From positions 39,676,745 to 39,740,744 of the forward strand of contig CM075102.1 in assembly GCA_037576195.1 (NCBI GenBank): a stretch of DNA of 64,000 bases. Reading direction: 5' to 3'. Both the position numbers and the translations under genes were made by a program. Shown one piece after another: positions 52,730 through 64,000 of the stretch; the stretch's first letter is position 1, and each line of letters opens with the position of its first letter. This DNA comes from Phytoseiulus persimilis (Eukaryota; Arthropoda; Arachnida; Mesostigmata; Phytoseiidae). Below the pieces are notes generated by a model. That model did not search any database. It was not told the DNA's origin and worked only from the letters and a program-made list of their open reading frames with translations.

Positions 52730-55700
52730 GGATGGTGGATGTAACCGCCGGAGCCATCGAATTGACGGTTAGCTTCCCGGCGGGGCCAGTGTCAACTGAG
52801 ATGAAGGAAGCGAGCGAGCCGAGAAAAGCGACAACTGGGAACAGTTCCACGCGGCAGGAAAAATAAAAGACTCGGTCCACAGAGGATTCCCACTGGGTGC
52901 TCTACGACTGCCGGTGAATTGGCCGATAGAGCTGGTCGTCTACACGCAGCTACCGGAGGAAGACCGATCCCACAGTCGCACACAAACAATGACGACAACA
53001 GCTCTCAGCGGCCGTTCGATGTTATGGACCGAACTGACTGACTGATTGAGCGAGCGCCAACGAAAGAACAGGGCGGAAGCTTCTGCCGAGTTCACTTCCG
53101 ACGCGGAATCAACTCGGCACGACGCCACGCTCGAGTTTCCTGGCTGGAACCGGCAGATCGCCCCGGATCGAGGGAAAGCCGCGACGGTTCTTCATCGGCG
53201 GAACACATGGCCGCCGCTGGTGCTCCAGGAAGGTCCGAACCGACGTTGCTGACGCTCACAACGCTTCTCGACAGCCCGTAGAGATATTGTGTTACAAATA
53301 TATGCACGCGGTGCGTCAACGCAGAAAGCCACTGCGGCTCGTAAATAATGAAAGCCCTCGCACGGACGAAAACCTCACGACGGAGGATGGAACGACGGGG
53401 AGAAGCTCACCGAAATCAGAGCAGAAGGCGCTTCTGGAACTGTGTGCGCGGCGCCAGCATTATTCGCGTAGAGAGAAAATAATTCTGGATTCCGGACACG
53501 TACTTAGTGAGAGTACGCCGTGATGTTTATGGGCTCCGTTCAAGACCGTTGTTTCGGAACGGATCGCATGCTCTTTGCTAGGTGAGCCACTGCTTGCTGA
53601 TGGTGTCGCCTTCTTTTGTTTTGTGGAGAACATCGAAACTTCTGGACAGGGAAGTATTTGTCGCCTCTCGAGACGTTCAGTGTCTGACATGAGCGTCATC
53701 GACCGCGAGTGAGGAGTCATTGTCTCGAAGGTTCGAAAGAGCTATCAGTCTTCTTTCGATGCAGAACCCAACGAACTGCTGGCGCATGTCCGGAAACTCT
53801 TTCTGAAGCGATATGCATTCCCAAACAGAGATTGAACACTGAGAAACCTTTGTCTTGGGACGAAGTCTCAGCATCTAGTCGCAAACTCGGCTGTGACGTC
53901 GCACCACGAGTCTGATGGGAGGAATCGGAAGCGCCATCTGAAACGTTTCAATGGCTTGGCGCGTATCGCTCTCCCCGGATCCACCGACTTCGACTGAGAA
54001 CCTGGATTCGCTCCGACTGTAGTTGGGCTTTAACCCTGATGGTAGCGAATGCCGGTTGGCCGCCGTACCGGTCTGAGGAGCTGCCCTCGTTTGAAGAATT
54101 ACAATGCATCTGGGTTGGTTCACGTTACGTCGTGCTGTCGGTGGTCCTCAAGAACGACGGTGCTGTATTCATATTAATTCTTTTTTGTTCGACGCTTGAT
54201 GTTTCTCGGCAGCCATCCGCCTTGGCCGCGTCTCCTGCTTGACGAGCGGCAGCCACGCAAAGCTTTCGAAGAGCGAGCCATGGTCGTGGTGGAACTTCAG
54301 CTAGATGCGCTACTCTGGCGCCGGAGGTTGAAACATTCAATCGCTGCCGACTTATTGCTATCTCGGTCGTGATCCTTCCTGCATCGTGCGTTTCATCGAT
54401 TCTGCGTTGCTCGGGACATGCGGGCCACTCAAGTTACGCAGGGAGTGGACCCGACGTTGACCTGGATCCGCGCTTTCTTCAGGGCTTCTCGGAGTCCTGT
54501 CACGTCCTCCCCTTCTCGTGTTAACCGAAGGATCGTTTTTTTTTCCTCAAGAAAGGCTGTTCTGTCACCTTATCCCCCGTGAAAAAGGGAAGTTCTCGAT
54601 CGCGGAAGACCCTGCGAGAGCGAGATCCAGCTTTGGCACTGAGCCTTGAAGCTCCCAAAATTTTGCTTCGGCCTAATTTGCGAGTCCTGCAAAGCACAGA
54701 GAACGGTCCTGGATCTAATTTTGGTTGTCATCTTTCTGGTGAATGACTGCTGTCTCTACGCCATCCGGTGCTGTCTGTTCCTCGCTACCCGACCTCCAAA
54801 GTCTCTTCCCTGAAGGCTGTCCGCTCAAGGCTGGGATGTGGATCTTCGGCTGAATTTCGTCATACGTGTCTCACGTTAAACTGGAACGGACATCTGCCGA
54901 CATCGCTATTCTGTCTTCATCGCAGCCACTCACCCTCGCAGCGCGCCGGACTGGCTCGGCCAACACGCGGATCTCTGAGAGATCTCGGGCTAACTCACTC
55001 TCTCGGTCAATAATGACTGACGGCTCGGTTGGAGTTGAGCGACAGTGTTCCCGGGATTCGTAGGAGTTTCTTCCGCCATTGGGAGACGCTGGAGCGGGAC
55101 CGCGAATTTTCCGTTCGAGGGCGATCGTCGCGTACAGCAGACAGGAACTTCGATCGAACCTTGGAGACAGTCGATTCCGGAATCGGCTACTTAGCCGAAA
55201 CAGCTCAGTGCGATAGCAGTTATCTGGATGAGATGAGCAGCAGATGAGCGGCGGCATTCTACGCGACCGGAGTAACGTTCAAAATTCGCTCAATCAAGTG
55301 GCCATCCTCCGAAGAATGTCGACGGTAGATTTCGCAAGCAAGGGGGCGTCGACGTGATACAGTCGGCTAGCAAGCCAGCTGGAATGAATGCAAGAGCGAT
55401 CTTCGGAGCGATAGCCCTGGACGGATCTGACTGGGCGATTCACGAAATCATCGAAGTTGTCCAACGTTTGATGCAAACGAGTAACGAGCGAACAAGTTCG
55501 GACGTGGGATCGCGACTCCCACCTGCCTCTGTTAGAGCAGACGCTTCTGAAGAACCTGACGGCAATGCTCAGACCGAAGCCAATTCCACTTTGCACAGAC
55601 CGGGGATTCATGGGAGCAAGTGGTCTGATCGTCCCGGAAAGTGCGCATCTAGGTTCTTCGATTTCCATCCTCGGTCACGATGGATGCCTATAATAAATTG

Positions 55701-57169
55701 ACAATGAGAATCGTTATGTGGCTTATTGGAACTGTCGCGGGAGCGATTATTCCGGTTTTTTCCATACCCCTCGCGGTGTTCAACGGATCAACACGCTGAA
55801 TCGTCTGCTTTTTGACGTGTGTGTCTCCGGGTGTAGCCCTCGGTGAGCATCATTCCCTAGTCACACAGTGACTTCATGGAATCGTGATCAAGCCCACAGA
55901 AAAACAATGGAGGGAGTTTCCATTCGATTTACCACAGCGGCGAAGAGAGTTCCCTCGCCAGTGCGTGGGCATGCACTGGCTATACAACAACTTTCTGAGT
56001 AGAAAAGAGAATCTGCATGACCGTTGGATGTTTTTATTCTCAAGTATCCACTCGGAGTTCAACCGTGTGGCAACACACTCAAGATATCCATTGGCGTGTT
56101 TTGACCGATGACGCCAAAAGGCCGCGACATTTCGGTCGTTTTTGAGATGAACTCGGCTGGATACGCGTGAAGTGGGCAATCTACACGGATTTTCTGCTTA
56201 CTCTGCTCGGACGTAAACTGGGAGATTCGCGATGTTGGATGTGGCACTTTTATTTCCGTTGTGTACAATGCGCGAACTCTTCCCAGCCCGACGCTCGCCA
56301 TTTTGATGTTTGAGAGTGAGACCCCCAGCTCGTCGAGTCAATTTCCCGGTGAATCGGTGTCATCATCTATTTCGGTGTGTTGGATGAGTGCCGCCCCACG
56401 TTCTGTTCAGTGAAGCGTTCGTTATCAGTCAATTCCAGGACTAGTTCAGTGATCTCTGGATCTATCCGGAATAAGCCTCGCTCCTCGTCAATGCAAACAA
56501 ACAGCTCTCAATGTCTTGCGGCGGGAGCTTTGAGTTCGCGGAGTTGATTATCCATGTGATTTGGCTGGTTGTCGTGTTAGGTCTCCTGAACTTGGGGAGA
56601 ATTTCCATTCGGAAACATTTCAACGGGCTGCATCGACTTTTCACAATCAGCAGGTAACTTTCGGCTTGCTTCGAACACCGATCGAACGGCTCCGCATGAA
56701 CGCCGCTGAAAAAATTAACGGAAAAGCTCCCGCGAACCATGAGAGGAGCGTAGGAAATGACGAAAGGACAACGGGGGAATATCCGGCGAAGATGGGGAGA
56801 AGAATTCGCTGGCCGAATTCCGACTTTAGTCTCCGACGTAGTCTGGAACATCGCGCTGCAAGTCAACAGGCTTTCCATTTCGTGACTGGGCGCTCTTGCT
56901 TTTTGTGTCAGACCATCAAGAACAACTCAGAACATATTTTTCACCCAGCTGCCCCGCTTTTTCTCGAATTTCCTCCTCTATCTTTTGTGTTGTTTCCTTC
57001 CTGTTGTCCCACTATGAATCAGGGATAACATTCCGTTGATAAACCATGCTCATTCACACGCTTTGCAAATGTCTTCAAAGTTTCGAATATCTGAGACGAG
57101 CCCAGACGTCAGCCAGGACTCATCAGCTCGGGATTGGAGTAACACACGGAAACTGTTGCTAAGCAGGGT

Positions 57170-57202
57170 CTAACGATTCTTTCTTTGTTCTTCCAGGTAA
57201 GC
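57170..57202 (+). other. Recursive splice site (ratchet point) 3
   Basis: CTAAC (57170-57174, branch A 57173), a long tract GATTCTTTCTTTGTTCTTCC, AG at 57195-57196, then GTAAGC. Branch-to-AG distance is 23 bases. This has the best pyrimidine tract of the four. CTCGAG follows at 57216-57221. Confidence 0.8.
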
Positions 57203-59138
57203 AACATCGACCCGTCTCGAGATGGCGTCGATCCACAGCGACTGATCTGAGCTTCATCTATTGTCTCATTCTTGAATCAGTCGGAGTCGCGGCAAATATG
57301 AGCAATAATAGGCTGAGCACGATGCGTGTAATCAATCGAAAGATTGATCGATCGATTTCTATTCCCATCTATCGGCCGCTCGTCCAGCCGACCCGCTCAT
57401 TTGAGATCTCCGATTGTGCCAGAGCGGAACAATTGGCGGGGCCGGTGCAACGTCCAGCTGTTTTCCATGAGGCTTCTCTTGTTCGTCTGCGATCTCCGTA
57501 GCGATCACAGAACGGTCGACACCGTGGGCAAACCAACGTTGCAAGGCAGTAATCAGCGGTGCGGTTATCACCCGAGTACAGCGAATCGAGAATTCGTCGA
57601 GTACAAACGTTACGAGTCCCTTGCGTGCAGTATTTGATGAAATATTTACCAGAGCGTAGGGCTTACGATCCTTGTATGCGAATGATGAATAAGCCGAGCA
57701 TACCCGACGACCTGGGCGCCGAAAATCACGGCGTTGCGGAGCGTCCAGACCAGTCTTCGTACCGTCGTGCTTCGCTCCCTCAAGGGAGGGCCGTGGTGGC
57801 TATTGTCAACCTGCAAATAGCCAAGGGCCAACAAGTGGAGTTTTTTCTTTTCGTCGAGAGGTCGATCTCCGCTCCCTCAGCATCTATCCTCCGCTCGGCT
57901 CGAGACCCTCATTTCTCCGTTTCACTCCTTTCTGGTTCTCGGATCGGGAGCCGCTGCGAAGTCCGGGCTCTCCAAAGCCAGTTCACGACCGAGTCCCATG
58001 GAAGGACCGGCCGTTCTCGGCTCCATCGTTCCGAGCTGGCTTGTTCCCAGTTAGTCTGACGTCCGCCCCGTCACGTTCTTTGCGAGCCGAGGCGTTTTAT
58101 GAATGGATCTTTACGAGATTGCCCACCATCTCAACGTGATCAATCTTCTTTCGTGCGGCCGCCATATTTCATGCTCCGCTGTCCCTTCCAACGGATGGTG
58201 CGTACAAGACTTCATCTGCAGCGTACGCTCGTAAGTGAGTCCGTGAAGACTTCGTACTCATGAAGGGTACGACTAACTGTCCGCTGTTGGGTGAAAACAA
58301 TGCTGCAGGCCCTCGCGTCGGCCTTATCCCGCGTCTCTTCGTGTTTTGTGTAGCTTTCCCGGGTCCTGAGAGCAGCGCGCCGATGAGCCCAATCGCGTTC
58401 GTCGTGTAGTGGATGCCCTCGACTTGCAATCGCTTCGCTGAATCCGATCTCCATTATCTCCGCTCCAGATTAAAAGCACAGCGCAAGGGCTGTGCGAGAT
58501 CGTGGCGAATCGCTATCGAACGCGATTCTCCCACGGCGTCATCTCTGTGTCGGGACCGTGGACACCAGATGAGTGGATATGACTGTTTCGCTCTGGTTAC
58601 GCGATTCTGAGCTCAAAGATACGCCGTTAGGATGAGGATTGTGAGCTCAATTCTCTCATTTTCAATCATACGTTTGCGTGAAAATGCTTCGACGTATCGT
58701 GTGGCTCTTGCTCTCCGACTCACCTCTATGTTATGTTGTGGACGCTTCCGGTTTCGTCCCTCTGTTCGCTCTGCAGAGCCAAGCTGAGAGGGCTGGGGGA
58801 GTGAGGCCCGGCTGATTTAGGCCCGGTTTACTCCTGTTCGCTGCGACTCGGTTGCTCTCGGTGGGCGGAGGAGGAAATAGAAAGGCCGCCATTAGCGACT
58901 CGGCACAAGTTGCTCGCGGGAGTTGATTGCACTTCTGGAAAAGTCCGGGAAGAGACATCGGAAGCGATCCGTGTGCGCCGAAGGTCCCGTCGCTAACTAT
59001 TCATTGAGGGCCGGTATCACTTATTCGAGATCGTTAAGCCAGATTTGGACGCGCTGCAGTTCCACAGGCAGAGGTATCGTTTACGGAGCAACGACCGGTG
59101 AGCACCCTACGGATACGCCAACCTTCCTACTCATGGTA

Positions 59139-59162
59139 GGGGGGGGGGGGGGGGGGGGGGGG
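59139..59162 (+). repeat. G24 homopolymer
   Basis: Twenty-four G in a row, then AAGCGGGG. On the RNA it could form a G-quadruplex. Runs of this kind are also error-prone in assembly, so the exact length is doubtful. Confidence 0.9.
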
Positions 59163-59755
59163 AAGCGGGGTTCGACGACCGAAGCCTTATTTCAGGCGCC
59201 TTGCTAGAGCTATTCCGGATGACGGCTACTTACTTGACCGGGCGCCAGGCTGATTTCCGGATGGAACGTCTCGCTGCTGATGCGATTCGATTTTGCCCGC
59301 CCACTGAAAAACGAGCACGGCTAAGACCTCGGAAGATGTCTCGCATCCAGGATCGAACTATGAACGTCGGAGGCAATATTTATGTAGGAGCTCCGGGAAG
59401 GCGATTCGGGAATCTGAACTCACTTGCATAGAACTGGTGACTGGAGAATCGGTTTCATTCCTGTCCACGCCTGAGGCCCGAGAAGCAGTCAGCTTCCTCC
59501 CCCCATTCATCTCGAGCTTTGTTCTTGAAGCTCCCATAGAAACGGAACAACCAGACACCGGATAAAAACGCGGGTCCCAAAAAAAACGTTTCGGGTGGGA
59601 CGCTCCCTAAACACCCCATCTTTTCTCCGTGTCAAACACCATGTGCGACTCAGATGAGAGCTCCTGGATGTCTCCTTCGCAGTTCCCTCTCGGTTCTAAA
59701 CCACGGCTTCGTAATGCCCAAACGGCTCCTCTACAATTTAGTCTCCATTTGGACA

Positions 59756-59792
59756 CTAAAGTATCTCGTTTTTCTCTCCTTTGTTTCTCCAG
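59756..59792 (+). other. Strong acceptor-like signal
   Basis: CTAAA (59756-59760) followed by a 26-base T/C-rich tract ending TTTGTTTCTCCAG at 59792, then GGTTCC. Branch-to-AG distance is 33 bases. One frame after it stays open to a TGA at 59947-59949, about 52 codons, and I see no donor within it. It could be an exon start or a decoy. Confidence 0.25.
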
Positions 59793-61206
59793 GGTTCCCT
59801 CCGGCGTCTTTGGCCTTGCCATCCGTGTCAAGGTCGAGGGCTTGTCGTCTCTCCGAGCTGCCCCTCGGAGCGAATTATTGGTTGTCCGTCTCGGAGCTAT
59901 CCTCGAGGAGTCGGCATGTGACTCCTTTCGATGGATGAATTTACCCTGAGTCCTTCCGTTCTTGCAATACAGCATTGCATTGAACTATGTAGCCCTAACC
60001 TCCCTCTCCCGTGATCAGCTCCACTCGGAGGTGAAGCCAGGTTCGGGTAATCAATCGATTGGGGTCTCCGTCCGGGATTCGTTCTTGAGCTACCTTGAAT
60101 TAGGGCAGTTTGCTTCGATCTCGAGAGTCGAATGACAGTTTCCCACAATTTGCGAATCAGAATGCCATCCATTACGAAAAATCGAAGCCGCTGTAAAAAT
60201 GTCTCGGTTCGATACCTGCCGTCGCGTTGGGTGAATCAACATGCTCGGTTCCTGGCTCGAGACGATCCGCTCGATAACTCTCATGGCTAACGAAGCACTC
60301 TTGCGATCGGCGGAACCGTTTCAAGCAGATTCGAGCAACCCGCTCCCGGTGGCAAAGTTCAACTCCAACTCAACCTGAAGGCACGGCTGTGCTGTTTCGC
60401 CGGAGCATTCTTCATCGAATGACTGTGAGCCCCGATGGAGATCTGTTTCATGGATACCGTCTTCTTCTGTTAGCAGTCGGATGTTTCCTGGCGGAACAGC
60501 CTGACGGAACATTCGACCGCGGAGAGTCTCTGGTGTTCACGCCTTCAGCCGATCTGGTTCTGTTCGGGCCTCGGCGAACCGAACTCATTACGGAAATTGA
60601 ACCATTTTTCAAGACAACGCCTGCTCGGTTCAGCAGAGGAAGTCAAAGAGTGGAAGAGTTTTCCCGTTTCTTTTCATCTTTCGCTGCTGCTTCCTCCGCC
60701 GCCGCAGCCTTCTTCCTCTGTTCTGGAGTGATTCCTCTCGAACAATGCTTTGAGTGCCTATCATTATGGGTTTTTACTCCACCTGCAGTGATCAATCACG
60801 ACCTGCCGGCTCGCGCGGAGTGAGTGCGCCAGCTGTAGGATTTTTTCTCGAGCTGTGAAAAATTGAAGTGATGAAATCAGAACTCTGGACGTCGTTCGCA
60901 CGTTCCGCGATGGCCACATAAAACTAGAACGGTTTGAAATCTGCGAACGGAGAAAACGAGAACAGTATTGAGCTGCCATATCAGGGGGAGCGTCGATGGT
61001 ATCCGAATATTCCCGCGTCTTGTGTTCTCCTTCATAAGTCGATTCTCCTTCATGTATGTAGGTTCGCTCATCGCCTAATCCTCTGACACAAGATTCCTCC
61101 ACTGTTTATAAATCCTCTCCGAATCTTGAAACCCCGTATAAGATCCCAGTGAGTTACATCCCGTATTGGGCCCCCACCTAAGAGGCTCGAGTGTGGATCT
61201 CGAACA

Positions 61207-61216
61207 TTTTTTTTTT
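61207..61216 (+). repeat. T homopolymer, about 10
   Basis: A plain T run with no AG acceptor just after it. Confidence 0.7.
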
Positions 61217-61833
61217 GGTTTCGCTGGTTGGAGGTTTATGCTAAATTCTTCGAGAGGTGTCGCCGCTTCTCCTGCTGAGTTTGGGCCTCGTCGTTGTTGA
61301 CGTTGTGCTCGGGTGCTTGTTTTTCCGTCGGAACTCTCTCCTCGCCCGCCAAATCTCGTGCAGTGACAAAGGTACACTCGCTCAACTCAATCCTAAACTT
61401 CCCGAAGAGCCCACTGGCCGCAGCGTCTGCATCCAATTCGTCAGTTGTTCGGGTCTGATCTTCAATATTCCGGTCTCGGGATCTCATTCCAGAGAGACAC
61501 TTGAGAGGACCTACAACTGAAACTGGAGCTAGTCCCTCCTTTGTGATCCCGTCGATGGTCTTCTTACCGATGAACCGTAATTCGGCTCAATCTTCGTGAA
61601 GAAACATCAATACTACTGGCGTTTCGGACGAGGGAACTGCATTAGGGTTTTTATACTCGACGTTTCGGGAACGTATGAAGGAACGGAGGGTGACATATAA
61701 AGAGGAGAACCATCCTCGGCTTAGCACTGTGCGGCGACTTAGATTAGATTAGACAGCACTGCGTTTTTGTCGGAGAAGACGGCACCAGTTCCTCTTCTCC
61801 TTCCTCGGTGATGGGCGAACATATAAAACATGA

Positions 61834-61865
61834 CTAATGGAGTTCATTTTTATTTCCAGGTAAGG
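61834..61865 (+). other. Recursive splice site (ratchet point) 4
   Basis: CTAAT (61834-61838, branch A 61837), tract TTCATTTTTATTTCC, AG at 61858-61859, then GTAAGG. Branch-to-AG distance is 22 bases. It differs from the other three in having no CTCGAG just downstream. Confidence 0.78.
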
Positions 61866-62520
61866 GCTACATAAACAGTTGTGTCAACAGTGAAGAGCTC
61901 GTGAAGTGGTTCGTTGCTTGCGCTAGGTCCAAACCGAGCAGTTGGAAAGACATGATCGAGCGTTAGACCTATGAGATGCCAAATCGAGTCACCCATAAGA
62001 CTGCCCTCAGGCTCCAGGCTCGGATAGAACATCTGTATTCTGGAGCCCTGTATCGGTCAATTTGGAGGTTGAGGATCAGAAGTTCAGTGGGGTCGTCGCA
62101 GAATCCGTGCTAGTTGACTCGGTTGTATGCGACAGGCGCCAGAGCACGGTCTATTTAACCTCCAATGAACGAAACAGCTATTATACACCTCGTGGAGCAG
62201 AGTGCTTCGGGTAGGAGGCTCGTTATGCTCTTATGTTCTGCCGGCTAATGCTTTCAATCAATATTCATGCTGTCATGAAGTTTGCGGAGCTCCGCAATAG
62301 CCTGGAGAGAGAACGTTCTGCCCCTGGCGGCTCTCACAACAAACCGCATCCAGGTGGAAGATGTAATGAAGCTGTATAAAATATTCATCGCGGCCGTCCT
62401 GTGGTGGCCGGCGAAGTCGTCGTCGTTTCGGTAGCTCGACTGAAAATCTAACGGTGCCGCAGCCGTGGTCCGTGTGTGGGTCTGTCAGTTTGCCTGTTAT
62501 TTAGCCGGGCGGTCGTTCCG

Positions 62521-62551
62521 TCAGTCAGTCAGTCATTCGGTCGGTCGGTCG
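62521..62551. repeat. TCAG and CGGT short tetranucleotide repeats
   Basis: TCAG units (62521-62535) pass into CGGT units (62538-62551). Confidence 0.75.
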
Positions 62552-62990
62552 AAAAAGGTCGGTCACAGTCCGTTTGCTGGGAACACGAGCTGCCCCGGCC
62601 CAACTGGCATCACGTTTTCCCATGGATCAGTGTGAACGGTGCAGGTATCAGCAGCGGCTAACGAAAGTGACATGTCTGATGGCCTGGACAGCTCGGCGGC
62701 TGACGCGGGAGCAATTTCCCATCATTGCCACGAGTCACTCAACACGAATGGAAACGTCTCGCCCGCTCATGGTATTTTTTCCACGATTCTGTTTCCGGAC
62801 AATGCGCTCTCCGATCGGTTTACGCTCTCCAGCGATATCCTGAGTCTCCGAGCGCGGTCGACGCGTCCTCGAGTTTGATGATGCATGATGTGGCACTGTC
62901 CCCTTTTCGAGTAAAAGGGAGTCGATCTCAGTGAATGGCTGCTGAACAGATATTTAAGTGGAAGCTCACGCCTTGGGTGACTGAGTGACT

Positions 62991-63006
62991 CATTCATTCA
63001 TTCATT
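62991..63006. repeat. (CATT)4
   Basis: Four CATT units followed by GAATG. Confidence 0.85.
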
Positions 63007-64000
63007 GAATGCGTGAAAAGACGACTCTCCGAGTGTTTTAACTCTTCCCAGTAAAGTGTCGGACTCCTCTTTATGGGACCATCACCTGGGAACGCATGTA
63101 CTGCTCGACCGCCCACAGCTGATCGGCCTCTTGCATGGAAACTCTGGTGCGAGCGCGAACCTCGCTTCGCCGCCACACAGAAATTCAAGTATGCCACCTT
63201 TCCGGGGGGGAAGGGAGTCTGCAGATTCGCTGAGAGACTCAAATTTGCAATTTGAGTTGTTGTTCTCGTTATCGGCACCCGTGTGGCCAACTGCCTGCGT
63301 TGCGTCGCTCGCCTGGATGCTTGGTTGGCACCAACAGTTTCGACGACCGCGACCTTCCCACGAACGAAGACTCTGTGTCCGTTTGTGTGGCCGTTTAACA
63401 CGAGCGCCTTTTATTTAAATTTCGAATTGAGCACCACAAACAGCAGCGCGACTGCTTCGGCTACCTCTCTTCCTGTTGCTGCATGGGCAGCAGACACTCG
63501 GGTTGTCACTTTTTTTTGTTCTGTTTCTCATCCATTTGTCTCTTCGCTAGTCGCTACTCCGCTGCTCTGTCGTCGTCGTTGTCGACGTCGTCTGCTCCTC
63601 ATGCCTGTCCGCAACTGTCGATATAGGAACGAAAAAATGGGTCGTCAGTTGATGCCCGTAGTAGAGCCTTTGTCGGGAAATATTTCCCGCGCTTCGTCTG
63701 CGTGGGCATCCGCTCACGACGTTGTCGCGGATCGGGAAAGAATGTCGTAGCAACCAGACGGCGTGTTCCGCGATAGAGACGACGGAAAGGTCGAGTGCGC
63801 GAGGTGAGAACAAACTTATTTCGCTTTCGCGTTCCGTTGTGTGTCGATCGTGTACAACAGCGCGAGCACGCAGGGAGTGAGAGCAACAGACGATTACGGT
63901 CCAGCGGCTTCAATCGATGAGGAAAACATACTGTTCGGGGCAAACCTAGAAACGATCATCGTAATGGTTTTGATCTGTCAACGGCGTGTGTTAAGGCCGG

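Larger units (their letters stand above)
44123..57196 (+). other. Intron segment 3 (13.1 kb)
   Basis: No supported gene. It holds the inverted-repeat cluster at 51.54-52.19 kb, a short AAAC repeat, an acceptor-like CTTTACAG ending at 52276, and a weak junction TTTGCTAG|GTGAGC at 53580 that could be a minor ratchet point but lacks a CTAAY element. Open frames are all of chance length. Confidence 0.5.
57197..61859 (+). other. Intron segment 4 (4.7 kb)
   Basis: Holds the 24-base poly-G run and an acceptor-like signal at 59792. A 134-codon ATG frame at 60419-60823 (+) is protein-like in composition but has no recognisable domain and is of chance length. No supported gene. Confidence 0.5.
61860..64000 (+). 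other. Intron segment 5, continuing past the window edge
   Basis: No further CAG|GTAAG and no convincing acceptor with a coding frame before the right edge, so the next exon or ratchet point lies beyond. Contains TCAG, GGTC and CATT short repeats and a TCG-rich stretch near 63.57 kb. Confidence 0.45.

Noticed and set aside
53573..53586. TTTGCTAG|GTGAGC as a fifth ratchet point
   Set aside because: Short pyrimidine tract and no CTAAY branch point, unlike the four accepted sites.
56636..56660. CAGCAG|GTAACT as a ratchet point
   Set aside because: Weak tract, no branch point word, and a donor lacking G at +5.
60205..60215. B-box word GGTTCGATACC (+)
   Set aside because: Poor T stem and no A box upstream.
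60419..60823. 134-codon ATG frame with protein-like composition
   Set aside because: Length is within chance, no domain is recognised, it has no start or splice context, and it lies in a presumed intron.
62672..62878. Ser/Asp-rich frame beginning MSDGLD
   Set aside because: No acceptor with a pyrimidine tract upstream and no donor. Short and overlapped by other open frames.

Overview
The window looks like a piece of a eukaryotic genome, most likely an arthropod. Base composition is near 50% GC, CpG is plentiful, no transposons are evident, and the splice-type signals are textbook metazoan ones (CTAAY branch point, TTYCAG acceptor, GTAAG donor). A compact, GC-balanced arthropod such as a mite would fit, but nothing here fixes the species. 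I recognise no protein family, rRNA, intact tRNA, CRISPR array, prophage or bacterial operon. The longest open frame is under 190 codons, about what chance predicts for 64 kb read in six frames, so I do not call the many open frames genes.

The window contains one coherent structure: a + strand transcript unit with a very long intron. A candidate first coding exon (2130-2410) ends at a consensus donor, TTACAG|GTAAGAG. After it come four zero-length-exon signals on the same strand, at 14496|14497, 44122|44123, 57196|57197 and 61859|61860. Each has a perfect CTAAC or CTAAT branch point 18-23 bases upstream, a pyrimidine tract, CCAG, and then at once GTAAG. This is the form of recursive splice sites (ratchet points), which remove a giant intron in steps. 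I see no CTTACCTG (the same word on the - strand), so the likely reading is one + strand gene whose intron runs from 2411 past the right edge, with its later exons outside the window.

Layout: 1-2129 is upstream or 5' UTR sequence with nothing firm; 2130-2410 is the candidate exon; 2411-14496, 14497-44122, 44123-57196, 57197-61859 and 61860-64000 are successive intron segments. Inside the intron are purine, pyrimidine, poly-G and GGCC tracts, a few isolated acceptor-like signals, a terminator-shaped hairpin at 13819-13853, and a dense cluster of inverted repeats at 51.54-52.19 kb that could be a structured RNA or intronic element. The gene is not identified.
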